From Micromonospora globispora (lineage in GTDB: Bacteria > Actinomycetota > Actinomycetes > Mycobacteriales > Micromonosporaceae): a stretch of DNA of 64,000 bases. Positions 8,976 through 16,936 of the stretch are shown piece after piece (the stretch's first letter is position 1; each line of letters opens with the position of its first letter). Made by a program: the position numbers and the translations under genes. The notes beneath the pieces were generated by a model that saw only the letters and a program-made list of their open reading frames with translations, was not told where the DNA came from and did no database searches. The DNA is taken from assembly GCF_003857015.1 (NCBI RefSeq), contig NZ_QGGF01000076.1:1-64000 (forward strand), given 5' to 3'.

Positions 8976-9347
8976 ATGGAAGACGTGGGAACTGCGAAAA
9001 CTGCTACGCCTGCCATCTCGCCGCTTGCCGGCGAGCCGATCAAGCGTGCCGATGCCGAGCGGCTCGCGGGAGTGCTGAAGGCATTCGCCGACCCGGCCCG
9101 GCTGCGACTGCTCAGTCTGATCCAGTCCGCTCCGGAGGGCGAGGCGTCCGTCAGTGACCTCACCGCGCCGCTCGGGCTCTCCCAGCCCACCGTGAGCCAT
9201 CACCTTCGGATCCTCACCGAGGCCGGCCTGCTCGAACGCGAGAAGCGCGGCGTCTGGGCGTACTACCGCCTGGTGCCGTCCGCGATCGCGGCGATCGCCG
9301 ACCTGTTGACGCCGCCCCGCAAGCGGGCCACGAAGAGGGCCCGCTGA
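8976..9347 (+). CDS. ArsR-family winged-helix regulator lacking metal cysteines
   Basis: Small homodimeric DNA-binding protein (123 aa). The winged-helix core is clear: ADPARLRLLSLIQ, then SDLTAPLGLSQPTVSHHLRIL as recognition helix, and REKRGVWAYYRL as the wing. In arsenic- and cadmium-sensing relatives the segment before the recognition helix reads CVCDL; here it is SVSDL, and the protein has no cysteine at all, so it cannot sense As(III) through that site. The ligand is therefore unknown. A GTG at codon 4 (8985) is an alternative start with better spacing to GGAAGG. It lies about 630 nt from the convergent 10.0-13.1 kb genes, so control of them is possible but unproven. Confidence 0.88.
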   Translation: MEDVGTAKTATPAISPLAGEPIKRADAERLAGVLKAFADPARLRLLSLIQSAPEGEASVSDLTAPLGLSQPTVSHHLRILTEAGLLEREKRGVWAYYRLVPSAIAAIADLLTPPRKRATKRAR

Positions 9348-9977
9348 ACGGCACCGTCGAGGAAGGCGCCGTCGCAGAGGGCTAGCAGGATGATCCGATG
9401 CGCATCACCCCTCGCCTCGTGGCGTCCTTCCGCGTGCCGGCGAACGCTCCGCGCGTACCCGGTGACGCCAGCGAAGGTACGCGCTGGGCCACCCCCCGGA
9501 GACGGCTCTGGCGCTGGCCAGCGCCGCGGGGCACCCTGGCCCTCGTGGGAGTGGGCGCGGCCGAAGGGGGCCGACCGGCAGCCGTGGCTTCCGCTCCTGA
9601 CGGCCGGCAGAGTGGCCGGCGACGCGGCGGCCGATGGGTGGCTATTCGCCGAGCAGGTGACCAAACATCGCCGCCTGTGCGGCGGGTGCACCCTCGCCGC
9701 CGCGGTCACCGTGGCGGCCGTGCCGTTCACCCTGCCCGAGGCACGCCGGGCCATCCGAGCGCTACGCAGGCGCGGCTGAGCCCTCGCCTACCGCAGCACA
9801 CGTGGCCGCCGCCCGGCCCAAGCGGTCCCGGCCGCGACCCCCATCGGCGCGAAGCGTCTCGACGGTCGCAACAGCGGCGATCCGCAGCCGTGGCGGACCG
9901 GTTACCCGGCGACCGGGTACGGCGACGCTGGGGGCTTGGCGGCGTCCACCGGGGATGTGAGGCAGCACGCGGGATGG
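9348..9977. other. Gene-poor gap with a possible small-membrane-protein relic
   Basis: No convincing intact gene. A plus-strand frame at 9390-9779 ends in WLFAEQVTKHRRLCGGC followed by a hydrophobic segment (LAAAVTVAAVPFTL) and PEARRAIRALRR, which looks like the tail of a small membrane protein, but its first half is of low complexity and has no recognisable domain or ribosome site. I could not place it in a family. It may be a decayed gene or chance. Confidence 0.3.
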
Positions 9978-10616
9978 TCATTCCATCTCGCCGGTGGTGG
10001 GGTCTTTGGTGGCCGTGCCCGAGCGGTCCCGAGGAACCGTTGTGCGCCACAGTGCGTGCCGGCGTTCGGCCTCGGACTTCGCCGTGGCGAGCGAGTCGGC
10101 GACGGTAGCCTCCCATCGCCGTGCGACAACCGCCGCCCAGCCGACACCCAGCACCCAGCCGTCGCTGCCCATCTCGCCGGTGTACTCCAGCCGGGTGTGG
10201 CCGTCGTCGACGGCGGTGAGGGAGAAGCGTTCACGAACGTGCGGCACGGGGCCGCGCACGAGGCGGAAGTCGACGGTGTCGGGGCGGGTGAAGGTAACCG
10301 TCTCGACCGTCTGGGTGACCAGACCACGTCCAACCGGCGTATGGTGGGCGGCCAGGACCATCCCGTCACCGCGTTCCAGCACCTGAATCTTCTCCCGCTG
10401 CGCCCTCGTGGGCCGGCCGAGGTAGGGCTGGGCGATCACGTCGAAGACCAGCTCACGGGGCGCGGCGATGTCGAGCACCTTCGGCCCGAGCGCGCGTGTC
10501 CGCCGGCCGATGCCCAGATCCAGGGTGAGCCGGCCGGTGACCAGCCCCAGGTACCCCACCACGCCCACTGCCGCCGATGTCACGGCCGCGATGGTCAAGC
10601 CGAGCCGTGCTGCCAT
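9978..10616 (-). CDS. SRPBCC (START-like/polyketide-cyclase-type) family protein
   Basis: A hydrophobic N-terminus (LGLTIAAVTSAAVGVVGYLGLV) suggests a membrane anchor, followed by a helix-grip domain: IAAPRELVFDVIAQPYLGR, then TVDFRLVRGPVPHVRERFSL and TRLEYTGEMG, the strand pattern of SRPBCC lipid- or ligand-binding proteins. The likely start is the ATG at 10616 with GGAG a few nt upstream. It is the last gene of a probable three-gene minus-strand run after the ArsM-like methyltransferase (46 nt gap) and the Tes-like radical SAM enzyme. A hydrophobic-ligand binder beside a lipid-type radical SAM enzyme is suggestive. The ligand is unknown. Confidence 0.82.
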   Translation of the reverse strand: MAARLGLTIAAVTSAAVGVVGYLGLVTGRLTLDLGIGRRTRALGPKVLDIAAPRELVFDVIAQPYLGRPTRAQREKIQVLERGDGMVLAAHHTPVGRGLVTQTVETVTFTRPDTVDFRLVRGPVPHVRERFSLTAVDDGHTRLEYTGEMGSDGWVLGVGWAAVVARRWEATVADSLATAKSEAERRHALWRTTVPRDRSGTATKDPTTGEME

Positions 10617-10662
10617 GATCGTCTCCAATCTCCTGTCCGGTGTCCGGATTCGCCGTTCGGGG

Positions 10663-11472
10663 TCAACGCGGCTTCGTGGCTGTTAGCAGCGCGTAGCCGA
10701 GGACACGATCGGCGACGGCGGCGCGGGCGGTGGCCAGCACCGCCGGGGCGCGGTCGAAGTCGACGCCGAGGGCCTCGGCCCGTGCTCGTGCGGTCATCCG
10801 CATGACGGTGAGGCGGGCCTCGATCTGGTCGATCATGGCCGCGATCGTGGTGTCGTGGCGTTCGATGCGGGTGACCCGCAGCCCGGCGGTCGTCAGCAGG
10901 GCGTGGTACTCGTCGACGGGGCGGGCGTCACCGATACAGGCGATCGACGCGCCCAGCCCGGTCAACTCGGGCGGGAGCCGGTCGGCCTCGACGGTGACGT
11001 CGGTGATGCCGAGCCGGCCGCCGGGGCGCAACACCCGGGCGAGCTCGGCGGCGGCGGTGGGCTTGTCGGGGAAGGTGCAGAATGCGCACTCGCACACGAC
11101 CACGTCGAAGGATCCGGCGTCGACGGGTAGCCGCTCGGCGTCACCCACCTGGAACCGGATGCGGTCGGCGAGGCCGGCGGCCTGTGCCGCGCCGGTGGCG
11201 AGGGCGACGTTGGCGTCGGACAGTTCCACGCCGGTGACGTCAACCTCGTACTCGGTCGCGAGCGTCAGAGCGGTGGTCCCCCGGCCACTGGCCACATCCA
11301 GCACCCGCGCGCCGGCACGCAGGTCCAGCCGGTCGGCCAGCCGGCGGGTGAGGGCGAGGCCACCGGGGTGGTAGGAGTCGCCGAGCAGCAGGGCCACCAC
11401 GTCAGAACCGTACGTCGCGGCGCAGCACGCCTTGGCCCGGGCGGCCGAGGACGGCTGGATCGGCACGCTCAT
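10663..11472 (-). CDS. ArsM-like SAM-dependent methyltransferase
   Basis: Class I methyltransferase (269 aa). SAM-binding motif I is VLDVASGRGTTALTLA near residue 60, followed by VTGVELSD and FQVGDAERLPVDAGSFDVVVC. Cysteines lie where arsenite methyltransferases carry theirs: a CC pair near residue 16 (KACCAATYG), CECAFCTF near 130, and SIACIGDARPVDEY near 175. The last matches the ArsM segment that contributes a metal-binding Cys. Arsenite or another soft acceptor is therefore plausible, though other acceptors cannot be excluded. Its ATG overlaps the stop of the radical SAM gene (ATGA), so the two are made together. No ArsB, ArsC or Acr3 gene is nearby. Confidence 0.82.
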   Translation of the reverse strand: MSVPIQPSSAARAKACCAATYGSDVVALLLGDSYHPGGLALTRRLADRLDLRAGARVLDVASGRGTTALTLATEYEVDVTGVELSDANVALATGAAQAAGLADRIRFQVGDAERLPVDAGSFDVVVCECAFCTFPDKPTAAAELARVLRPGGRLGITDVTVEADRLPPELTGLGASIACIGDARPVDEYHALLTTAGLRVTRIERHDTTIAAMIDQIEARLTVMRMTARARAEALGVDFDRAPAVLATARAAVADRVLGYALLTATKPR

Positions 11473-13112
11473 CGGATCCCTCGGCCGACGTTGGTGCGGT
11501 CCGGCGCGATGGGGCGCCCGCCGTCCGGGCGCTGCCCCGCCCCGCTCCCGGCGATCTTCGAACCGTAGGGCGAATCGGTGAGGATCGGCTGCAGCGGCCG
11601 GGCGTTGGGCACGACGTCGGCGACCGGTATGCCGGACATCTGTTCGCGGACCTGTTCGCGGTAGCCGACGGAGTTGTAGGCGCAGAACGGAATCAACCTG
11701 CCGTCCGGGGTGATCTCCTCGACGCAGCACTTCATCAACTGTTTGACGTTGAGGGTGTACGGGTCCTGAAAGTCCTGGATGACGATCATGAAGGCGCGGT
11801 CCGTGAGGTTCGCGATCGCCTCGGGCAGGTTGATGCCGCAGGCGTCGGCGCAGTCCAGCGCCGCGGCGGTCTGGGCGAGGCGGTCGCGCGTGGTGTCGGT
11901 GCCCATGAACGCCGACGCCGACCACAGCTTTTCGAGGGCCTCCCGTACGGCGTAGTCCGGCACGACGCGGTTGGAGACGTAGTCGAGGTAGTCCTCGACG
12001 TTGAGCAACCTGGGGATCGGCACCACCGCGAAGTCCGGGGTGCCGGGGACGCCTTCGGTGAGCAGGTAGGTGATCGACCGGCAGGTCGGGAAGCAGCACG
12101 GCACCGGGAAGAAGTCCTTGGCCTGGAACCAGTCGGGCAGCTGCTGCGCGATGAGGTGGATGATGTCGGAGTTGGTCAGCCGGTTCAGCGGGTCGAAGGC
12201 GACGTGCCGGCCGGAGTGGGTGACCGGCTGGAACGACACGCTGCGCACCGCCGGGTGGGCCAGGCCGTGGCTGATGATGGCGCCGAGTTCGTGTTCGTTG
12301 AGGCCACGTTCGACCGCAGCGACGAGGGTGACGGTCAGGCCGACCTCGGCGCAGTTGTCGAGGGCCTTCTGCCTGATGGCGCGCAGGTCCCGGCCGCGGA
12401 TTTCGCGGTGGGTGCGTTCGTCGAACCCGTCGAACTGGAGGTAGATGTTCACCGCCCGGCCGGGCCGGTTGCGCTCACCCAACGCGGCGACGAACCGCTT
12501 GTCGCCGGCCAGTCGGATACCGTTGGAGTTGAGGTTGACTGCCCTGATCGGGCGGGCCTGGGCGGCGTCGATGAACTGCAGGATCTGCTTGTGGATGGTG
12601 GGTTCCCCGCCGGAGAACATCACCACCTCGGCCTCGCCTTCGCTTTCCACGAACACGTCGAGCATGCGTTCGCACTGCTCCAGTGTGATGGAGTAGCCGT
12701 CGGGTTGGTGGCCGGAGTCGGCGAAGCAGATGGGGCAGTCCAGGTTGCAGCCGGTGTTGACCTCGATGATGCCCAGGCAGGCGTGCTGTTTGTGTTCCGG
12801 GCACAGCCCGCAGTCCGACGGGCAGCCGTCGATCACCTCGGTCTGAAAGGTCAAGGGGATCGTGCCGGGCTTGTTGAACCGGGCCGAGTCCAGGTACATC
12901 TGCGCGTCGCCGTACACCAGCGCCTCGAACTGGCCGTGCTCCCGGCAGCGTTTACGCAGGTATACCTTGTCGTCGCGGATGTTGACCTGGCCGTCGACGA
13001 CGACCTTGCATACCGGGCAGATCGACTTGGTGTACTCGACGAACACCTCGTCACGGTCCCGCTTCACCGGCGGTGATACGGCGGGAACGGGGGCAGGTTC
13101 GACAGCGGTCAT
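11469..13112 (-). CDS. Radical SAM enzyme of the tetraether lipid synthase (Tes/MJ0619) family
   Basis: About 547 aa. The N-terminal metal site reads SICPVCKVVVDG...KRCREHGQF. A second cysteine cluster is CPSDCGLCPEHKQHACL, and the radical SAM cluster is CNLDCPICFA, the CX3CX2C motif binding [4Fe-4S] and SAM. C-terminal clusters CCFPTC, DCADACG and KCCVEEITPDGRLIPFCAYN complete the pattern seen in Tes and MJ0619. Archaeal Tes couples lipid chains through sp3 carbons; MJ0619 methylates a pterin precursor. The ATG at 13112 follows GAGGAG. It is first in a run with the ArsM-like and SRPBCC genes. The family is secure, the substrate unknown; radical chemistry on a lipid or pterin is the leading inference. 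Confidence 0.88.
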   Translation of the reverse strand: MTAVEPAPVPAVSPPVKRDRDEVFVEYTKSICPVCKVVVDGQVNIRDDKVYLRKRCREHGQFEALVYGDAQMYLDSARFNKPGTIPLTFQTEVIDGCPSDCGLCPEHKQHACLGIIEVNTGCNLDCPICFADSGHQPDGYSITLEQCERMLDVFVESEGEAEVVMFSGGEPTIHKQILQFIDAAQARPIRAVNLNSNGIRLAGDKRFVAALGERNRPGRAVNIYLQFDGFDERTHREIRGRDLRAIRQKALDNCAEVGLTVTLVAAVERGLNEHELGAIISHGLAHPAVRSVSFQPVTHSGRHVAFDPLNRLTNSDIIHLIAQQLPDWFQAKDFFPVPCCFPTCRSITYLLTEGVPGTPDFAVVPIPRLLNVEDYLDYVSNRVVPDYAVREALEKLWSASAFMGTDTTRDRLAQTAAALDCADACGINLPEAIANLTDRAFMIVIQDFQDPYTLNVKQLMKCCVEEITPDGRLIPFCAYNSVGYREQVREQMSGIPVADVVPNARPLQPILTDSPYGSKIAGSGAGQRPDGGRPIAPDRTNVGRGIR

Positions 13113-13384
13113 GAGTGCTCCTCGCGGCAGCGTTGTTCTGCTTGCCCTGATCAGCCTCGCTCGGGCTAACCACATCCTTCCGTGAACACGCTTACGTAAC
13201 CGGGACTCCGCGGAGCCGGTCGCGTCCGGCATTGCGAAAAGCGACGCGCCGACGCGCGAAAGCGCCCATCCGCCTCCAAGCCACGGCGTGGTTCCCGTTT
13301 CGGCCTTCCCGCCATCCCTGGACGCTGGACGGGTGATCACGACTCCCGCCCCGCGTCGCATGGCTCATGGCAGGGTGCGCAGGA

Positions 13385-13760
13385 CATCTTCGATCGCCCG
13401 GTGGATGGCCCGGGTAGGCGTAGATCATGTGGCGGAACCGGTCCACCCGGCCCTGGCCGTGCACCGCGACGGCCGCCGGCAAGAACCTCTCGGCCGGCCG
13501 GGCCGGCGAGGTGGCGTCGACGAGCAGGTCGCCTGGGCGGTGGGATCCACGCCGACGGTGTCCACGCCCCCGACCGCGCACAAGGCGGCCGCCCTTGCCG
13601 ACGAACCGGTCCACCGCGACCTGGTCGTTCCAGTCGTCGGTGGCCGCGTCCCGGATCCGCGCCGCGACCACCGGCCACTCAGAGCACACTTCGGCGTGCT
13701 CACCATCCCGGCGGCCCGCCAGGCCTCGGCCAGCAAATCCCCGGCACGGATCATCATCTT
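13385..13760 (-). pseudogene. Relic of a pyridine nucleotide-disulfide oxidoreductase
   Basis: Fragments of a dihydrolipoamide dehydrogenase/mercuric reductase-type flavoprotein appear in order but in different frames: MMIRAGDLLAEAWRAAGM, then VAARIRDAATDDWNDQVAVD plus RFVGKGGRLVRGRGR (N-terminal FAD domain), then, after a deletion of most of the protein, a C-terminal dimerisation piece VDRFRHMIYAYP. The CxxxxC redox site and the NADH domain are missing. It is clearly inactive. It marks the start of a decayed 13.1-18 kb zone. Confidence 0.65.
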
Positions 13761-13949
13761 GGTCGCACACAGGCCACAGGCCGCCCACCAGCTCACCAGC
13801 TCACCAGCGACCCGGCCAGCCTGGGCAGGATCACGACGCCTGCACGGCGGGGCGGACCCGGTGAGGAGCGGACGGGACTGGGGAGTGACACGGCCGTCGC
13901 CGGCATGGGAGGCTACCGGCGAGTAACGTCGTCGACGAAAGGCAGCGAC

Positions 13950-14876
13950 ATGACGGACGTGGCGGATCCCAGCTGGCAGAAGCCGTCGGCGCTCGACCCG
14001 GCCGTCGTGCGCCGCGCCTGGCGGGTGACCGAGCCCCTGCATGCGATGATCTACTTCGTGCCCGAGGCGCACGAGCGGTACGCCGCCCTCGGCCTCGCGG
14101 AGCCGGCCGGCTACTTCGCCTCCCGGGCGGCTGCCCTGGGGCCGGTCGGCCCCGGCCCGGTCGTCGCCAGCTTCTTCAACTTCAACCCGGACCTCGTCGC
14201 CCGGGTGCTGCCGGCCGCCTGGGAGCGGGCGACGCCGGCGGCCGTGCTGGCCGCCCGGCTGGAGGCCGCCGGTACGGCCCTGACCCGCGCGCTCGGCGAC
14301 GCGGTGCACGGCCCGGAGATGGTCGAGGCCGCTGAGCTGGCCCGTCGCGCCGCCGAGTCCGCCACCGCCTACCCTGAGGGGCGGCCACTGTTCGCCGCCC
14401 ACGCCGCGCTGCCCTGGCCGGAGCAGCCGCACCTGATCCTCTGGCAGGCCCAGACGGTCCTGCGGGAGTTCCGCGGCGACGGGCACATGGCCGCTCTGGT
14501 GCTCGCCGGCCTGACCGGGTTGGAGGCACTGGTGCTGCACGCCGCGTCCGGCGAGGTGCCGGTCCGCTTCCTGCGCCGCACCCGCGGCTGGAACGGCGAG
14601 CAGTGGGCTGACGCGGTCGAGCGGCTGCGCGGGCGCGGGTTGATCGAGGGCGACGAGCCGGCCCTGAGCGACAGCGGACGGGCGCAGCGCGCGTGGATCG
14701 AGGCGGCCACCGACCGGCTCGCCACGCCCGCGTACGCGGTGCTCGGCGCCGACGGGTGCGCCCGCCTCGCCGAGCTGACCCGGCCGATGAGCCGGGCAGT
14801 GGTCGACGCCGGACTGCTCAACGTCGACAACGCCGTGCCGTCGCGTGCCGACCGGGTGGCGTCCCGCTCGACGTGA
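13950..14876 (+). CDS. SCO6745-family protein
   Basis: A 308-aa protein matching the actinomycete SCO6745 family, named after a Streptomyces coelicolor protein. Visible hallmarks are the N-terminal ALDPAVVRRAWRVTEPLHAM and YFVPEAHERY, the VVASFFNFNP segment, and a C-terminal winged-helix-like stretch (EQWADAVERLRGRGLIEG...LSDSGRAQR). It is cytoplasmic with no membrane segment. The function is not established. The ATG at 13950 follows AAAGG at 7 nt; the longer upstream frame lacks a ribosome site and reads over the oxidoreductase relic. It stands alone between decayed regions. Confidence 0.78.
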   Translation: MTDVADPSWQKPSALDPAVVRRAWRVTEPLHAMIYFVPEAHERYAALGLAEPAGYFASRAAALGPVGPGPVVASFFNFNPDLVARVLPAAWERATPAAVLAARLEAAGTALTRALGDAVHGPEMVEAAELARRAAESATAYPEGRPLFAAHAALPWPEQPHLILWQAQTVLREFRGDGHMAALVLAGLTGLEALVLHAASGEVPVRFLRRTRGWNGEQWADAVERLRGRGLIEGDEPALSDSGRAQRAWIEAATDRLATPAYAVLGADGCARLAELTRPMSRAVVDAGLLNVDNAVPSRADRVASRST

Positions 14877-15549
14877 GCCCGGCTCAGTTCTTCTCTGCTC
14901 CGCGCTGCTCGCCCGGGTCTTTCCGAGTGGCGATGCGCCGCTGCATGGTTGGCCGCGGAACGGTTAGGCGACGGCAAGGTTTCAGGGCCCGCAGTCGGGC
15001 ACTGTCTATTGTCGGCCGGTCTCGTCAGCCGTTCCGCGGTCAGTGTCCGCGGACACGAACGGGCTGCGCATGCGGGCCATCGTGGCTGCGCTTACGTCTA
15101 CGGCCCGCCCGCAGTCGCGGTCGGTATCCCCGTCCCCCTCTGAACCGAAGGGATTCAGAGCGGGCGGCATCATATCTGGCAAAACGGCTCCAAGATGTAC
15201 AGAGCAGCGCACAACGGATTCGCTAGCAGCTGCAAGCCGGGAAGGAGGAGGGCGGTTGGGACGGACCACTGGCCATCGCTCACCCGCTTCGACAGCCTAC
15301 CGCTCTCCCGCCCAATTGCACGCGGTGAGGCGTGACCGGGGCAATAGGCCCTCGCGCCAACCCGGGACTGCCGCCGTTGCCGGCCAGGCGGCGAACAACG
15401 TTGCGGCGTTTTGATCGGCTGACTCGATCGCAAGCCCCCTGGGCGTGAGGTGGACTGCCTTGAGCGTCGACCATGCCCGCTGCAACGCGCTGGTTACCGA
15501 TGCGACGCTGGTTTCCAGAAGGTGCGCGACGCCGGACAGGAGGCACGAA
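14877..15549. other. Gene-free stretch with one perfect palindrome
   Basis: I find no supportable gene on either strand; short frames here are arginine/proline-rich noise. The only structured element is GTGTCCGCGGACAC at 15043-15056, a perfect 14-bp palindrome resembling a TetR-type operator but with no gene immediately beside it. It precedes two gene relics. Confidence 0.4.
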
Positions 15550-15690
15550 ATGACCGAAGACGACCTTCGGGTCGCGGTGGTGGCGAACGTCGCGAACAGG
15601 CGGACCTGCTCGCCACGCTGCGCCCCGATCAGTGGGATGCGCTCACGTTGGGTGACGGCTGGAGGACTGGGGTCAGACGTGACCGACGGG
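15550..15690 (+). pseudogene. Relic of a mycothiol-dependent maleylpyruvate isomerase N-terminal-domain protein
   Basis: Starts MTEDDLRVAVVANVAN, then after a shift near 15593 continues in another frame as EQADLLATLRPDQWDALTLGDGWR. That second piece is the signature of the DinB-fold maleylpyruvate isomerase N-terminal domain (DLLATL-P-QWDA-L--GW). The rest of the protein is absent. It is non-functional and typical debris of an actinomycete gene. Confidence 0.55.
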
Positions 15691-15705
15691 CACAATGCGA
15701 CGGTG

Positions 15706-15860
15706 TCAGATCTTGCTGAGCCGATCGGCTACGCCCATCCCGGTGACGCCGGCGCGGACCTGGTGGCCGCCGGCGCTGACCTTCAACGGTGAACGCGTCA
15801 TCGCCGCTCAAGCATTGGTGCTGCCGCGCTCCGGCGGCCCCGAAACATCCGGGGCAGCGC
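15706..15860 (+). pseudogene. Degenerate copy of the DUF1737 gene found intact at 24265
   Basis: The GTG-started frame reads SDLAEPIGYAHPGDAG and stops at a TGA in 15790-15792, while PALTFNGERVIAAQALVL continues in another frame. The 5' flank (GGGCACAATGC) and both coding ends match the intact gene at 24265-24477 (MSDLSQPLRYR...SPALTFNGERVIAAQALVL), but an internal segment is lost. It is a decayed paralogue or duplicated fragment. Confidence 0.7.
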
Positions 15861-15900
15861 CGGATAGTGACGTACGGTCAAGCGGCCACGCGTCGGGGCG

Positions 15901-16813
15901 TCAGCGGACGATGACAAGGTTGGCCATGTCGACCACCGGCCGGTAGCCGAGGGCGGCGTAGATCTTGTTCGAGGTCGGGTTCGCCTGGTCGGTGAACAGG
16001 CACACCCGGGCACCCTCGGCCTGGATCCGCCGGGAAACCTCGGCGACCGCGTTGCTGGCCCAACCGCGCCCGCGCTGGGCCGGCGGCGTGTACACCGGGC
16101 CCACGCGCACGACCCCGAACGACGGCGGGTTGGCAGCGGTGAGGTGCACCCGCTCCCCTGCCTCGTCGACCCAGAACCACACCCGTCCGGTCTGGAGTCG
16201 GCGCACCACGTCCGCGCGGTCGGGCACTTCGTGCGCACTGGCACCGCGCTGGCGGCCGGCCTGTTCGTCGGCGTCGCCCATGAACGCCCCGAACCACTCC
16301 GTCACCAGGCCCACGTCGTCCTCGGTCGCGACCTGCAACCCGCCGGGCACCGGCGCCGGCCACACCAGCTCGCCGAGCTCATGCAGGCGCGTGTGCTGGG
16401 CGACCTCGACCTGGCCCCCGCCGAGCCGGGCCAGCTCAGCGGCGCACGTTTCAACGGCAGGAAGGGCACCGTTGACCGCCGGCACATCCTCCCCGCGCTC
16501 GTGCAACGCGGACGCCAAGGCCATGGCCGCCTCGTCGGGCATCGGCAGCAGGAACGGCGGGTACGGCGCGAACGGCGCCAGTCCGCATACCGGCGCCGAC
16601 CAGAGCACCGGATGCGTCCCTCACCACCAACCACCAGTTACGGTCGGGCTGCGCGATCCCATCGGCCTGCTGCAACGACAACCGGTGCGCGACCGTGGTC
16701 ACGACGGTGCAGACGACCGGATCGGCGGCCAGGTAGACACCGGCTGCGGCAAGGAACTCGCCCGGATCGGTGCAGAACTGCAGCCGCGGTCCGGCCGGCG
16801 GGCTTGCGCTCAT
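15901..16813 (-). pseudogene. GNAT-family N-acetyltransferase, frameshifted
   Basis: Two overlapping frames make one GNAT protein of about 304 aa. The first (start ATG 16813, or GTG 16819) runs from SASPPAGPRLQF to VVRDASGALVGAGMRT. The second continues APFAPYPPFLLPMPDEAAM to the end, including the acetyl-CoA-binding region VGPVYTPPAQRGRGWASNAV and the terminal YAALGYRPVVDMANLVI. One extra G near 16578 causes the break; the coding quality on both sides is otherwise intact. Either a recent mutation or a sequencing error is possible. The TnpB element's left repeat starts only 11 nt upstream of the ATG, so the native promoter was probably displaced, which favours real decay. Confidence 0.75.
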
Positions 16814-16823
16814 CCGCACAAGC

Positions 16824-16854
16824 TAGCGCGGTGTCCATTAACGTTCGCCGGGTT
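16824..16854 (+). repeat. Left inverted terminal repeat of the TnpB element
   Basis: TAGCGCGGTGTCCATTAACG plus GTTCGCCGGGTT. It pairs with the right end at 17840-17870 with two mismatches. A short internal dyad (TTAACGTT) is also visible. Confidence 0.75.
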
Positions 16855-16936
16855 GGTTTGCGTTAGGGAAGTGTCGTACGGGTGGTGTTGGCTACGATTC
16901 GTGCCTCGCCGTCGGGATCCTGCCGCGCCGCGGGTC

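Noticed and set aside
8976-13112. An arsenic resistance operon (ArsR plus ArsM-like)
   Set aside because: The regulator lacks all cysteines and there is no ArsB, Acr3, ArsC or other resistance gene; the ArsM-like gene is coupled to a Tes-like radical SAM enzyme instead.
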